DNA from: Serratia marcescens
GTDB taxonomy: Bacteria; Pseudomonadota; Gammaproteobacteria; Enterobacterales; Enterobacteriaceae
Assembly (NCBI RefSeq): GCF_001902635.1
Contig: NZ_MJAO01000019.1
Location: 18,047 to 82,046 of the forward strand
Direction of reading: 5' to 3'
Length of the DNA: 64,000 bases
Every line of letters begins with the position of its first letter. The stretch's first letter is position 1. Below are positions 29,592-40,200 of this stretch, one piece after another. The notes under the pieces were generated by a model, which saw only the letters and a program-made list of their open reading frames with translations, did not search any database and was not told the origin of the DNA. Position numbers and translations under genes: made by a program.

Positions 29592-29921
29592 ATGAAAAAG
29601 CGCATACTGTTGATGGCGGTCGCCGGGGTGTTGATGACGATCGGCGGCGCCGCCTTCGCCCACGGTTATTATGGCCACGGCGGCTACCGGCACGGCTATT
29701 ACTATGGCGGCCCTCGCGTGGTGATTGGCGTGCCCTGGGGGCCGCCGCCAATCTATTACGCGCCGCCGCCGGTGGTGTATGTCACACCGCCGCAAACCTA
29801 TATCGAAAAACCACCGAGCTACGTCTATTACTGCCGCCGTCCGGCGGGCTATTACCCGCAGGTACCGCGTTGTCCCGACGGTTGGATGAAAGTGGTGCCA
29901 GACAGTCCGTTATACCGGTGA
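29592..29921 (+). CDS. Exported Tyr/Pro/Gly-rich protein of unknown function
   Basis: A 109-residue protein with a clear Sec signal (MKKRILLMAVAGVLMTIGGA, cleaved after AFA). The mature part is low complexity: Gly/His/Tyr repeats (GYYGHGGYRHGYYYGG), a Pro/Tyr stretch (PPPIYYAPPPVVYVTPP), then a short Cys-containing end (YYCRRPAGYYPQVPRC, WMKVVP). Similar small proteins are common in proteobacterial envelopes and have no assigned role. GGGAG lies 6 nt before the ATG at 29592. The lipoprotein gene 16 bp downstream suggests a two-gene operon inserted between fnr and ogt. Confidence 0.7.
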   Translation: MKKRILLMAVAGVLMTIGGAAFAHGYYGHGGYRHGYYYGGPRVVIGVPWGPPPIYYAPPPVVYVTPPQTYIEKPPSYVYYCRRPAGYYPQVPRCPDGWMKVVPDSPLYR

Positions 29922-29937
29922 TTGAAGGCGGTGCGTG

Positions 29938-30465
29938 ATGAGACACTCTTTTGCTTTTCCAATTCTGGCGCTGGCCGGGCTGTTGGCCGGCTGCGTCTCT
30001 GTGCCTTCCGGGCCGGAGGTGACGGCGCTGCCCGGCACGGGAAAAAGCTACGAACAATTCAATCGCGATGAGGCCATGTGCCGCGGCTATGCCCAAAACA
30101 GCCTCGGCGGCGGCGCGCAAACGGCGGCCAATTCGGCGACGGGGGCGGCAGTAGCGGGCACGGCCGTCGGCGCTGCGGCGGGGGCGTTGATCGGCGCCGC
30201 GTCCGGTCATGCCGGGCCGGGCGCGCTGGTGGGCGCGGGCGGCGGTCTGCTGGTCGGCAGCGCGATGGCTAATCACTCCGCCTGGCGCAGTAGCGATGAT
30301 CTGCAAAACCGTTACGATACCGTGTATACGCAATGCATGTACGCCAAAGGCAATAAAGTGCCGGCGGCCTACGGTTACGGTGAAGCGTCGCCGCCGCCGG
30401 TGCCGCCGGATTATTATCCCGCCGCACCGACGGATGGCGTGCCGCCTGACTATACGCCGCGTTAG
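29938..30465 (+). CDS. Glycine-zipper lipoprotein
   Basis: A 175-residue lipoprotein. The signal ends LLAGC (Cys near 19). A Cys-containing segment ([13 protein letters not shown]) is followed by a Gly/Ala-rich double glycine zipper (about 60-105: [36 protein letters not shown]) likely to insert in or span a membrane. A second Cys (TQCMYAKG) and a Pro/Tyr-rich tail follow. It resembles YMGG-like/OmpA-like glycine-zipper proteins; the function is unknown. Its stop overlaps that of convergent ogt by 3 bp. Confidence 0.75.
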   Translation: MRHSFAFPILALAGLLAGCVSVPSGPEVTALPGTGKSYEQFNRDEAMCRGYAQNSLGGGAQTAANSATGAAVAGTAVGAAAGALIGAASGHAGPGALVGAGGGLLVGSAMANHSAWRSSDDLQNRYDTVYTQCMYAKGNKVPAAYGYGEASPPPVPPDYYPAAPTDGVPPDYTPR

Positions 30466-30992
30466 TGCGTGAGCAGGTCCCGTGGCAGGTAACCTTCGTG
30501 CTGCAACAGCCACTGTTTGCGCTGTACGCCGCCCGCATAGCCGGTCAGCGCCCCCTGCGAACCGATCACCCGGTGGCAAGGCACTACGATACTGATCGGA
30601 TTTGAACCGTTGGCCATGCCGACCGCGCGCGAAGCGGTCGGGCGGCCGATGCGATGGGCCAGCTGGCCATAGGTCAGGATCTCGCCGCACGGGATCTGGC
30701 GCAGCTGTTGCCAAACGGCGCGTTGAAACTCGGTGCCGGCGGTCATTACCGGCAACCGGTCGATGATGCTCAGCTCACCGGCGAAATAGCGCTGCATCGC
30801 ATCGGTCAGCCCGCTGGGATCGCGCTGTTCGCGCAAGGTAAAACGATCGGCGCGATAATGGGTATTCAGCAGCTTCATCAGGCGCGCTTCGTGATCGGTC
30901 CAGTCAACCGCCCGCAGGCGCCCCTGTTCATCGGCAATCAGCACCAGTTCTCCCACCGGCGTAGCGGTACGATCAATCAAAAAAGTCTGCAT
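30462..30992 (-). CDS. ogt: Methylated-DNA-protein cysteine methyltransferase Ogt
   Basis: A 176-residue constitutive repair protein that takes the alkyl group from O6-alkylguanine or O4-alkylthymine onto its own Cys in one suicide reaction. The active-site motif is [21 protein letters not shown] and [13 protein letters not shown] are the family's surrounding segments. The start at 30992 ([16 protein letters not shown]) agrees with E. coli Ogt; a longer in-frame start at 31076 adds an unrelated tail. The fnr-ogt neighbourhood is as in E. coli but with two extra genes in between. Confidence 0.95.
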   Translation of the reverse strand: MQTFLIDRTATPVGELVLIADEQGRLRAVDWTDHEARLMKLLNTHYRADRFTLREQRDPSGLTDAMQRYFAGELSIIDRLPVMTAGTEFQRAVWQQLRQIPCGEILTYGQLAHRIGRPTASRAVGMANGSNPISIVVPCHRVIGSQGALTGYAGGVQRKQWLLQHEGYLPRDLLTH

Positions 30993-31070
30993 CTGGATCA
31001 CTCCTCGGTTTGGTGTGGCGATTATCGCATGAAAGTGGGGGCAGCGATGGCGGATTTCGGACATGCTGAT

Positions 31071-31090
31071 GGGCAACCGTAGGGTTGCCC
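31071..31090. terminator. Hairpin upstream of ogt
   Basis: GGGCAACC (31071-31078), GTAG loop, GGTTGCCC (31083-31090). No U-tract follows on either strand. It could end the minus-strand fimbrial-like transcript before it enters ogt. Confidence 0.4.
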
Positions 31091-31211
31091 GAATAGCCGG
31101 CTTACGATAAGGCGAGTCGCCATTGTTCGATAAATTTATAAAATAAATTTATAAATAATCTCGGCTGATTGTGACTTGTTTAATCTTGCGGCAAATATTA
31201 ACTCTTTGGGG

Positions 31212-31523
31212 TTATTTATAGCTGATGGTTACGCGCTTCAAATGCGGATCGTTATTCACAAATTCGCTGGTGACCGCAGAAACTAACTCTTTGGGTATGT
31301 CCTTCAGCGAAGATGAAATATAGCCGTTCTTGTTTTCCGCTAGTTTAACGAAACAGTTGGAGATGAGCTGTTTATCCTGATGTTCAACGCTGCAGGTCGG
31401 GAAGGTGATTTTGCCGGTAAAGTGTATCACGCCAGAGCCGGCCTGGCTGTCGGAAAGCGGTTTTGCTTGTAGGGCGAAGGGCAGAATGACCAATGCGAGT
31501 AATACGGCTAAGTAATGGTTCAT
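31212..31523 (-). CDS. Small exported fimbrial-subunit-like protein
   Basis: A 103-residue protein with a Sec signal (MNHYLAVLLALVILPFALQA). The segment SGVIHFTGKITFPTCSVE looks like the N-terminal strand and first Cys of type 1 fimbrial subunits, and a second Cys follows at the expected disulfide position (ISNCFVKL). It is too short for a whole pilin (about 160 residues) and stops after one half-domain, with no usher or chaperone gene nearby. It may be a stand-alone small periplasmic protein or a shortened pilin. AAAGGAA precedes the ATG. Confidence 0.6.
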   Translation of the reverse strand: MNHYLAVLLALVILPFALQAKPLSDSQAGSGVIHFTGKITFPTCSVEHQDKQLISNCFVKLAENKNGYISSSLKDIPKELVSAVTSEFVNNDPHLKRVTISYK

Positions 31524-31831
31524 ATGCTGTTCCTTTCAGAGTAAAAACACTGCCAATTAAAAAAACAAGCGGGCTTGTTTTCATAAAATAAACTATTTCG
31601 CTTGGCGAAATAAAAACGAATGGGCAAAAATCCTACTGCCTGAATTCAATGGATTTGATAATAGGGAGCTGAGGTGAGTAAAACCATGATTTGGATCATA
31701 GTGAAGGCCGGTTAATGATTGTCGAGGCGAGCGGTATGAAAGGCTGTGATCGTTATCGCAGGAAAGTGGGGAATGGCGGAGGAGTATTTCCGTCTCCGGC
31801 GTCCAATGAGGCGCCGGAGACGGGAGCGGGG
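31524..31831. other. Region between kbaY end and the fimbrial-like gene, with a strong hairpin
   Basis: No gene is supported here. CCGTCTCCGGCG (31790-31801) pairs perfectly with CGCCGGAGACGG (31812-31823), eight bases beyond the kbaY stop. It is probably the 3' end of the agaR-agaS-kbaY transcript, although no U-tract follows. The rest is presumably the promoter of the fimbrial-like gene. Confidence 0.5.
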
Positions 31832-32695
<864 letters not shown>

Positions 32696-33862
32696 TTACA
32701 GCGCAGGGGAAGGAAAACGGTAAATCGTCACGCCTTTCACCACCCGGTTGACTTCGCCGGTCGGGCAGGGGTTGTCCGGGGTCAGCCCCAGCGCCAGCGA
32801 ACTTTCGAAGGCCAGCATTTGGGTGAACAGCAGGTACGGGAACAGTAGCCAAATGTCGTCTTCGGCCGGATGCAGGTTCAGCATTCCGTCGGCCGTTGGC
32901 GAGTGGTCGCCGGTCAAGCCCACCATCTGCATCGCCAGCCCGTCGCGCCGCAGTTCGTTCCACAGATCGTGGTCATACTGGCGGGCGTAGTCGTCGTGGG
33001 AGAACATCACCAGCACCAGCGTCTGGCCGTCGACCATGAATTTCGGGCCGTGGCGCAGGCCGAGCGGCGAGTCGTAGCGCGTGACGATGCGGCCGGCGGT
33101 CAGCTCCAGCATCTTGAGCGACGCCTCTTCCGCCAGGCCGGTAAAGCAGCTGCCGCCGAGGGTGATATAGCGGCGAAAACCGCTGGCGGCCAGCGCTTTT
33201 ACCTGCGGCTGCAGCGTTTCGCGCAGTGCGCGGCAGCGCTGTACCATGGCGTTCAGCGGCGCGTGGGCGGCCTCCAGCGAAGCCGGGCCGAGCAGCAGTG
33301 CGGCGCCCAGCATCATGCAGCTGAAGCTGGAGGTCATGGCGAAGCTTTGATCGTTAGATCCCTGCGGCATCACCAGCGAACAGACGTTGTCGCGCCGATG
33401 TGCGTACTGCGCCAGGCGGCTGTCCGGGTTGCACACCAGCATCAGGTGATAGCTTTCCGGCAGCAATTGGTCGGCCAACTCCACCGTCGCCACGCTTTCC
33501 GGGCTGTTGCCCGAACGTGCGAAGGAGACCAGCAGCGTCGGCCGCTCAGGATCGAGATACTGCCGCGGGTTGGCGACGATATCGGTGGTACCGTAGGCCA
33601 CCACGTCACGGCCGGTTCTTTCGCGCAGCCAGGGCGCCAGGGCGCGGCCGGCGAAGGCCGAACTGCCGGCACCGCACAGCACGATTTGTAGCCGCGGATT
33701 GGCCAGCAGCGGTGCCAGAAACGGCTGCCACTGTGCCTGTTGATCCTGCAGTTGCCGGTGCAGCGCCGCCCACAGATCCGGCTGTTGCCAAATCTCGGCG
33801 GCGGTGTGCCAGGCGTTGCGCTGCTTTAGCCAATCCGCCTCGTAAGAGAAATATGCGTTCAT
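32696..33862 (-). CDS. agaS: AgaS-type SIS-domain sugar-phosphate isomerase/deaminase
   Basis: A 388-residue cytosolic protein with two SIS domains, close to E. coli AgaS. Visible segments are GAGSSAFAGRALAPWL, SFARSGNSPESVATVELADQ in the sugar-phosphate site, FAMTSSFS, LKMLELTAGRIVTRYDSPLGLRHGPKF and NRVVKGV. AgaS converts galactosamine 6-phosphate to tagatose 6-phosphate and ammonia in the GalNAc pathway. It lies between agaR and kbaY; the TAA stop forms part of the kbaY ribosome-binding site. AAGGAG precedes its own start. Confidence 0.9.
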   Translation of the reverse strand: MNAYFSYEADWLKQRNAWHTAAEIWQQPDLWAALHRQLQDQQAQWQPFLAPLLANPRLQIVLCGAGSSAFAGRALAPWLRERTGRDVVAYGTTDIVANPRQYLDPERPTLLVSFARSGNSPESVATVELADQLLPESYHLMLVCNPDSRLAQYAHRRDNVCSLVMPQGSNDQSFAMTSSFSCMMLGAALLLGPASLEAAHAPLNAMVQRCRALRETLQPQVKALAASGFRRYITLGGSCFTGLAEEASLKMLELTAGRIVTRYDSPLGLRHGPKFMVDGQTLVLVMFSHDDYARQYDHDLWNELRRDGLAMQMVGLTGDHSPTADGMLNLHPAEDDIWLLFPYLLFTQMLAFESSLALGLTPDNPCPTGEVNRVVKGVTIYRFPSPAL

Positions 33863-33887
33863 GATGACAACTCCTTAAAAGCCTCGG

Positions 33888-34658
33888 TTAACGGTCGGCG
33901 ATAATCACGTCGATCCCTAAATGGTGCAGCGCCTGCAGATAGTGTTCCGGAATGCGGCTGTCGGTAACCAGGCGGTGTATCTGGCCGATTTCGCGGATCA
34001 TGCAAAAACTGGTGCGGCCGAATTTGCTGGCGTCGGCGATGGCGATCACTTCGCGCGCCACTTCGCACATCACGCGGTTCAGCTGCGCTTCGCCCGGATC
34101 CGGCGTGGTGATGCCGGCTGCCAGATCGAAGCCGTCGACGCCGAGAAACAGTTTGTCGAACCGGTACTGGCGCAGCTGCTGCTCGGCGGCGGGGCCGTAC
34201 AGCGACCAGGCTTTGCGGCGCACGCTGCCGCCGATCACCATCAGATCGATCTGCTCGTTATTGGCCAACTCGAAGGCGATGTTCAGCGCGTTGGTCATCA
34301 CCACCAGATCCTTCTTTCCCGCCAGCTGTGGCGCCATCTGGCTGGTGGTGGAGCCGGAGTCAAGGATGACGGCGTCACCGTCTTCGATCAGCGCCGCCGC
34401 CGCACAGGCGATGGCGTGCTTCACGTCGCGGTTGATACGGCCCTTGTCCTGCAGCGGGCGGTCGAAGGCGAACTGTTTGTTCAACATGGCGCCGCCGTAA
34501 GCGCGCACCGCACAGCCGTGCTTTTCCAACTGGCGCAGATCGCTGCGGATGGTGACGCTGGACACCGAAAACTGGTGGCTGAGTTGCTCCACGCGCACCG
34601 AGCCCTCGCGGCACAGCTGGTCGATAATTAATTCCCGGCGTTTTGCGGTATTGATCAT
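33888..34658 (-). CDS. agaR: DeoR-family repressor, AgaR-like
   Basis: A 256-residue regulator. The N-terminal DeoR helix-turn-helix (RRELIIDQLCREGSVRVEQLS, then SVTIRSDLRQLEKHG) is followed by a sugar-phosphate-sensing domain (DSGSTTSQMA, TNALNIAFELA, FLGVDGFD, ADASKFGR). AgaR represses GalNAc/galactosamine genes until a sugar phosphate releases it. It is the first gene of the agaR-agaS-kbaY operon and probably also controls the importer operon, because similar CTTTCG/CGAAAG repeats lie upstream of both. AGGAG precedes the start. Confidence 0.88.
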   Translation of the reverse strand: MINTAKRRELIIDQLCREGSVRVEQLSHQFSVSSVTIRSDLRQLEKHGCAVRAYGGAMLNKQFAFDRPLQDKGRINRDVKHAIACAAAALIEDGDAVILDSGSTTSQMAPQLAGKKDLVVMTNALNIAFELANNEQIDLMVIGGSVRRKAWSLYGPAAEQQLRQYRFDKLFLGVDGFDLAAGITTPDPGEAQLNRVMCEVAREVIAIADASKFGRTSFCMIREIGQIHRLVTDSRIPEHYLQALHHLGIDVIIADR

Positions 34659-34989
34659 TAACGCAGACTCCTGATTTACCTGTAGCCGTGCCCGACCGCG
34701 GCTTAATAAGCCGCAGCGATACCGACCGGAGCGCTTTCAGTTGTTCGTGGCGAATTACAGCAAACGAAACACTGAAATGCAATCGATTATTTTTAAAATA
34801 TCTATATCTATCAGTTGTTTATATTTATTTCTGCTTTCGATTGGGTGATAACCGAAAGCGGTGTTAACGTAAAGTGAAAACGGCAAATTCGTTATTTTTC
34901 AGTCGACAATTCTCGGCGTTTATTCATTCGCTCCGCCGGCGGCGAAAGCCGCGGCGGTATATCGACAACCGCCGGGCTTTCACTGTTTT
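34659..34989 (-). promoter_or_regulatory. agaR promoter region with TTTCG-type repeats
   Basis: Between the end of the ROK kinase gene and agaR. On the minus strand CATTTCAGTGTTTCGTTTG (34761-34779) resembles the TTTCR-TTTYR repeats reported for E. coli AgaR sites. GCTTTCG (34833-34839) and CGAAAGC (34853-34859) form an inverted repeat. These are candidate AgaR operators. No gene is seen. Confidence 0.45.
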
Positions 34990-35910
34990 TTATGCCGGCG
35001 CACGCAAAAGCGCGGCACCGCGCACGCCGCTGCTGTCACCGTGCACCGGCGGGAACACCGCCGCCGGTTCCACGCCCGGCAGCAGCCAGCGCCGCATCGC
35101 CGGCGGCAACAGCCGGTAAAGTTCGCCGACGTTGGACAACCCGCCGCCCAGTACGAAGGCGTCGACGTCCAGCAACAGCTGCAAACCGGCCAGCGCGCTG
35201 GCCAGAATGTCGACGTAGACGGTTATCAACCGCTGTGCGAGCGCATCTCCCGCGCGGTAGCTGGCAATCAGCGCCGGTACGTCGGCGGCCGGGTGGGCGA
35301 AGTGGCGGCTCAGCGCCAGTAGCCCGCTGCCGGAGACGTAGCGTTCAAAGCAGCCGGTCAGCCCGCAGTTGCAGCCGAACAGCGGCAGATCGTAACGCTG
35401 CGCCAGCTGGGCGGAGATCGGCATATGGCCCCATTCGCCCGCCAGCCCGTTGCGCCCCTTGTGCAGTTGCCGGTTCACCACCAGGCCGCCGCCGGCGCCG
35501 GTGCCGATGATGGCGCCGAACACCAGCGGCAGGTGTGCGGTTTGCGGCGTGCTGGCTTCCGACAGCGCAAAGCAGCGGCAGTCGTTCTCGATGGCGATCG
35601 GCCGCGCCAGCGCCTGCGTCAAATCGTCCGCCAGGCAGTGGCCGGTCAGGCAGGGCACGTTGACCGCCAGCTGACGGCGACTGACGGGATCGGTGATGCC
35701 CGGCAAACCGATGCCGATGCTGCCGCGCGTATGCAGCTCGCGATCCGCTTGGTCGACCAGCCCGGCGATGCAGGCCACGAACTCGTCGTAGTCGCCGGTT
35801 GGGGTGCGCACCCGCTGGAGCAGCACCTGATTAAGCCGGCGATCGTAAGCGGCCATTTCGATCTTGGTGCCGCCGATGTCAAAGCCGTAACGCATCTCTC
35901 TCGTCGCCAT
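34990..35910 (-). CDS. ROK-family amino-sugar kinase (GalNAc/GlcNAc kinase-like)
   Basis: A 306-residue kinase resembling E. coli NagK. The N-terminal phosphate loop is FDIGGTKIEMA, the catalytic/sugar site ENDCRCFALSEA, then GTGAGGGLVVN. The ROK zinc motif is intact (His in GEWGHM, Cys in FGCNCGLTGCFERY). Expected reaction: ATP-dependent 6-phosphorylation of GalNAc or GlcNAc released in the cytosol. An ABC importer, unlike a PTS, brings sugar in unphosphorylated, so such a kinase is needed. ATG at 35910 (GGAG upstream) is 3 bp after the previous stop; an in-frame ATG at 35895 is a possible alternative start. Confidence 0.85.
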   Translation of the reverse strand: MATREMRYGFDIGGTKIEMAAYDRRLNQVLLQRVRTPTGDYDEFVACIAGLVDQADRELHTRGSIGIGLPGITDPVSRRQLAVNVPCLTGHCLADDLTQALARPIAIENDCRCFALSEASTPQTAHLPLVFGAIIGTGAGGGLVVNRQLHKGRNGLAGEWGHMPISAQLAQRYDLPLFGCNCGLTGCFERYVSGSGLLALSRHFAHPAADVPALIASYRAGDALAQRLITVYVDILASALAGLQLLLDVDAFVLGGGLSNVGELYRLLPPAMRRWLLPGVEPAAVFPPVHGDSSGVRGAALLRAPA

Positions 35911-35913
35911 GTT

Positions 35914-37197
<1,284 letters not shown>

Positions 37198-37217
37198 TGC
37201 TGGATACTCCGCTGTTG

Positions 37218-38330
37218 TTATTTGAGGTTTTGGCCGCTGAGCTCATCGAACAAATGCGCGCGCGCCAGATCGAATGCCAGATGAAGGCTTTCGCCGAGGC
37301 GCGGCTCCCAGTCCGGCAGCGACGCCATGCGCAGCACGAAGCGCAGGCCGGCCAGTTCGCAGTGCAGCAACTCTTCGTTGCCCATGCGTTCGATGGTGAC
37401 GATCTGCGCCGGGAAACAGTTGGCGCTGCCGGGCGCGCACAGCCGCAGCGCTTCCGGCCGGATGCCGAGGCATACCCGCTCATGCGGGTAGTCCGCCAAC
37501 TGCCGTTGCAGCGCCGGCGGCAGATCGAGCTGATGCTGCAGGCCGATACGCAGCCGCACCGATGGGCCATCGCGCACGATTGTCAGATCGTGCAGGTTCA
37601 TCGACGGGCTGCCGATAAACTCGGCGACGAAACGGTTGGCGGGGTGGTGGTACAGGTTGATCGGCTTATCCACCTGCATGATGGCGCCGCGGTTCATCAC
37701 GCAAATGCGATCGCCCATGGTCATCGCTTCGACCTGATCGTGGGTGACGTACACCATGGTGGCGGCGGCGCCTTCCTGCTTCAGCTGATTGTGCAGTTCG
37801 ATCAATTGCACGCGCATCGACACCCGCAGCTTGGCGTCGAGGTTGGACAGCGGTTCATCGAACAGGAACACCTTGGGTTTACGCACGATGGCGCGGCCGA
37901 CCGCCACTCGCTGGCACTGGCCGCCGGAAAGCTGGCCCGGCTTGCGCTGCAGCAGATTGGTGATCTCCAGCTTTTCCGCCGCGTCGCGCACCCGGCGGTC
38001 GATTTCGGCTTTGCTCTCTTTACCGATCAGGCCGAACGCCATGTTTTTGTACACCGTCATATGCGGGTACAGCGCATAGTTCTGGAACACCATGGCGATG
38101 CCGCGATCCTTCGGCATGCTGTCGTTGACGCAGCGATCGTGGATCAGGATCTGCCCCTCGCTGACGCTCTCCAGCCCGGCTATCATCCGCAGCAGGGTGG
38201 ACTTGGCGCAGCCGGACGGGCCGACGAACACCATAAATTCCCCGTCTTCAATCTCCAGATCGACGCCGTGCAGCGCATGGAAACCGTTGGGGTACACTTT
38301 TTTGACGCTGTTTAACTGAATTCCGGCCAT
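37218..38330 (-). CDS. ABC sugar importer ATPase (UgpC/MsmK/MalK type)
   Basis: A 370-residue ATPase with an N-terminal nucleotide-binding domain (about 1-235) and a C-terminal OB-fold regulatory domain. Walker A reads GPSGCAKST at 37-45, with Ala where most paralogues have Gly. The Q-loop is FQNYALYP, the signature LSGGQCQRV (Cys where Arg/Gln/Lys is usual), Walker B VFLFDEP, the D-loop SNLDAKLR and the H-loop VTHDQ. The Ala P-loop form occurs in some sugar-importer ATPases, so it is likely functional. It is the energy subunit for the two permeases encoded just upstream. Confidence 0.92.
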   Translation of the reverse strand: MAGIQLNSVKKVYPNGFHALHGVDLEIEDGEFMVFVGPSGCAKSTLLRMIAGLESVSEGQILIHDRCVNDSMPKDRGIAMVFQNYALYPHMTVYKNMAFGLIGKESKAEIDRRVRDAAEKLEITNLLQRKPGQLSGGQCQRVAVGRAIVRKPKVFLFDEPLSNLDAKLRVSMRVQLIELHNQLKQEGAAATMVYVTHDQVEAMTMGDRICVMNRGAIMQVDKPINLYHHPANRFVAEFIGSPSMNLHDLTIVRDGPSVRLRIGLQHQLDLPPALQRQLADYPHERVCLGIRPEALRLCAPGSANCFPAQIVTIERMGNEELLHCELAGLRFVLRMASLPDWEPRLGESLHLAFDLARAHLFDELSGQNLK

Positions 38331-38351
38331 GTCGTTTACCTTGTCTGCGCG

Positions 38352-39170
38352 TTAGCCTTTCACCCCGGCGCTGGCGATGCCCTGGATGAAATAGCGTTGG
38401 AAAATAATGAACAGCATCAGCATCGGGATCACCGCCATCAGCGCCCCGGCCATCAGCAGCGGATACTCCACCCCGGCGCGGCTGGAGAGCGAGGCCAGCC
38501 CCACCGGCAACGTCAGCTTCTCGGTGGTGGTGTTGACGATCAGCGGCCACATCAGGTTGTTCCAGCTCCACAGGCCGTTGATGATGATGCAGGCGATAAT
38601 GCCCGGCCGGATCAGCGGCAACATGATGCGCCAGAAGATGGCGAAGTAGCTGTAGCCGTCGATCAATGCCGCTTCTTCCATCTCCTTCGGCACCGCGAGG
38701 AAGAACTGACGCAGCAGGAAGGTGGCGTAAATGCTGAAAATGCCCGGCAGCACCAAACCGGTGATGCTGTTGACCAAGCCCAACTTCTGTACCACCAGAA
38801 ATTGCGGGATCAGAAACGCCTGGCCGGGCACCATCAGGATCGACACGCACACCAGAAACACCGCGTCGCGGCCGCGAAAATGCAGGCGCGAGAAGCCATA
38901 GGCGGCCATGGTGGCGATCGCCATCTGCAAGGTGACGGTGAAGAAGGTCGCCAGCAGCGAGTTGAGATAAAAGCCGGCGAACGGGATTTCGTGCATCACC
39001 CGGCCGTAGGCCTGCAGGCTGGGGTGTGCCGGCAGCAGCGTCAGCGGGATCTGAATGCTCTCGGCCTGGGTTTTCAGCGAGGTCACCAGCATCCAGATAA
39101 AGGGCACCACCGAGGCCAGCGCCGCCAGCCCCATAAACAGGTACACCAGCGTTTTCTTACTTGCGTTCAT
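38352..39170 (-). CDS. ABC sugar importer permease, MalG type
   Basis: A 272-residue inner-membrane protein with six hydrophobic helices. The ATPase-contacting EAA motif is EEAALIDGYSYFAIFWRIMLPLIRP (near 165-190). This is the MalG-like second permease of carbohydrate ABC importers of the CUT1 class. The ribosome-binding site (GAGGAG) overlaps the end of the preceding permease gene, giving tight coupling and equal subunit amounts. Confidence 0.93.
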   Translation of the reverse strand: MNASKKTLVYLFMGLAALASVVPFIWMLVTSLKTQAESIQIPLTLLPAHPSLQAYGRVMHEIPFAGFYLNSLLATFFTVTLQMAIATMAAYGFSRLHFRGRDAVFLVCVSILMVPGQAFLIPQFLVVQKLGLVNSITGLVLPGIFSIYATFLLRQFFLAVPKEMEEAALIDGYSYFAIFWRIMLPLIRPGIIACIIINGLWSWNNLMWPLIVNTTTEKLTLPVGLASLSSRAGVEYPLLMAGALMAVIPMLMLFIIFQRYFIQGIASAGVKG

Positions 39171-39180
39171 GTGCAGCTCC

Positions 39181-40122
39181 TCAGCTGACTTTCAGGCGCT
39201 TGCCGATCGCCATTTGAATCAGGGTGATCACCAGCGTGACGGCGAACAGCACCACGGTGATGGCGGAGGCGTAGCCTTTTTCCTGCAGGTAAAACGCGTA
39301 CTTGTAGAACAGGTTGGTGACGGTCATCACATCGTTTTCCACCAGCGCGCGGTCGAACATCAGGAACACCACGTCGAAGATTTGCAGGATCTCGATAAAG
39401 CTCATTACCGACACGAAGAACAGCGTCGGCACCATCATCGGCAGCGTGATACAGAAGAAGCGGCGCAGGGTGCCGATGCCGTCGAGATCCGCCGCCTCGT
39501 ACAGCTGGCGCGGAATGCTCTGCAAACCCGCCAGCAAAATGATGATCTTCAACGCCAGCGACGACCAGATGATGATGACTGACACGCTGATGCGCACCAC
39601 GTCCGGATCGGACAGCCAGGCGACCGGTGCGATGTGCAGTAGCCCCAGCGCCTGGTTGATCAGGCCGAAGTCCTTGTTGAACAGCCATTGCCATACCATC
39701 GCCACCGCCGCGGGCATGGTGACCGCCGGCAGGAACAGCAGCGTGCGCAGCAGGCCTTTGCCGCGGATGTTCTGGTTGAGGCCGATCGCCAGCAGCAGCG
39801 ACAGGCTCAGGCTGATCGGCACGCACACCGCCACGTAGAACAGCGTGTTGGCGGCGGCGGTGTAAAAGTCGTCGTCCTCGAACAGGTTGATGTAGTTATC
39901 GAGGCTGACGGTGGTCCAGCGCATGAATTGGTTGAGATCGGTAAAGCTGTAAAAGATGTTCTGCAAAAAGGGGATCAGGTAAAACACCGTCAGCCCGAAA
40001 AACAGTGGCAGGATCATCACCCAGCCCCAGAAGCGCTCGGCGCGTTCGAGCCGATTGAGCGTGGGGCGGGCGACGCGCCGGGATTGTTTCAGGGTGACCG
40101 TAGCCGTTTCTGCCAGCGACAT
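39181..40122 (-). CDS. ABC sugar importer permease, MalF type
   Basis: A 313-residue inner-membrane protein with about six helices. The EAA motif is YEAADLDGIGTLRRFFCITLP (near 210-230). It is the MalF/UgpA-like first permease of a CUT1 importer. The start at 40122 (MSLAETATV) is preferred because GTGAGGAA lies just upstream; a GTG at 40137 in the same frame is inside that ribosome-binding site. An 80-bp gap with a strong hairpin separates it from the binding-protein gene. Confidence 0.92.
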   Translation of the reverse strand: MSLAETATVTLKQSRRVARPTLNRLERAERFWGWVMILPLFFGLTVFYLIPFLQNIFYSFTDLNQFMRWTTVSLDNYINLFEDDDFYTAAANTLFYVAVCVPISLSLSLLLAIGLNQNIRGKGLLRTLLFLPAVTMPAAVAMVWQWLFNKDFGLINQALGLLHIAPVAWLSDPDVVRISVSVIIIWSSLALKIIILLAGLQSIPRQLYEAADLDGIGTLRRFFCITLPMMVPTLFFVSVMSFIEILQIFDVVFLMFDRALVENDVMTVTNLFYKYAFYLQEKGYASAITVVLFAVTLVITLIQMAIGKRLKVS

Positions 40123-40157
40123 GTTGCCATTCCTCACCTATCACTTTCAGCGTGGGT

Positions 40158-40195
40158 CCACCGCGGCGCGCGCTCGGGGCAGCGCGCCGCGGTGG
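40158..40195 (-). terminator. Strong hairpin between binding-protein and permease genes
   Basis: CCACCGCGGCGCGC (40158-40171) is perfectly complementary to GCGCGCCGCGGTGG (40182-40195) around a 10-nt loop; no U-tract. Such structures after binding-protein genes (as in malE-malF) protect the upstream mRNA and lower expression of downstream permeases. Confidence 0.65.
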
Positions 40196-40200
40196 GGCGA

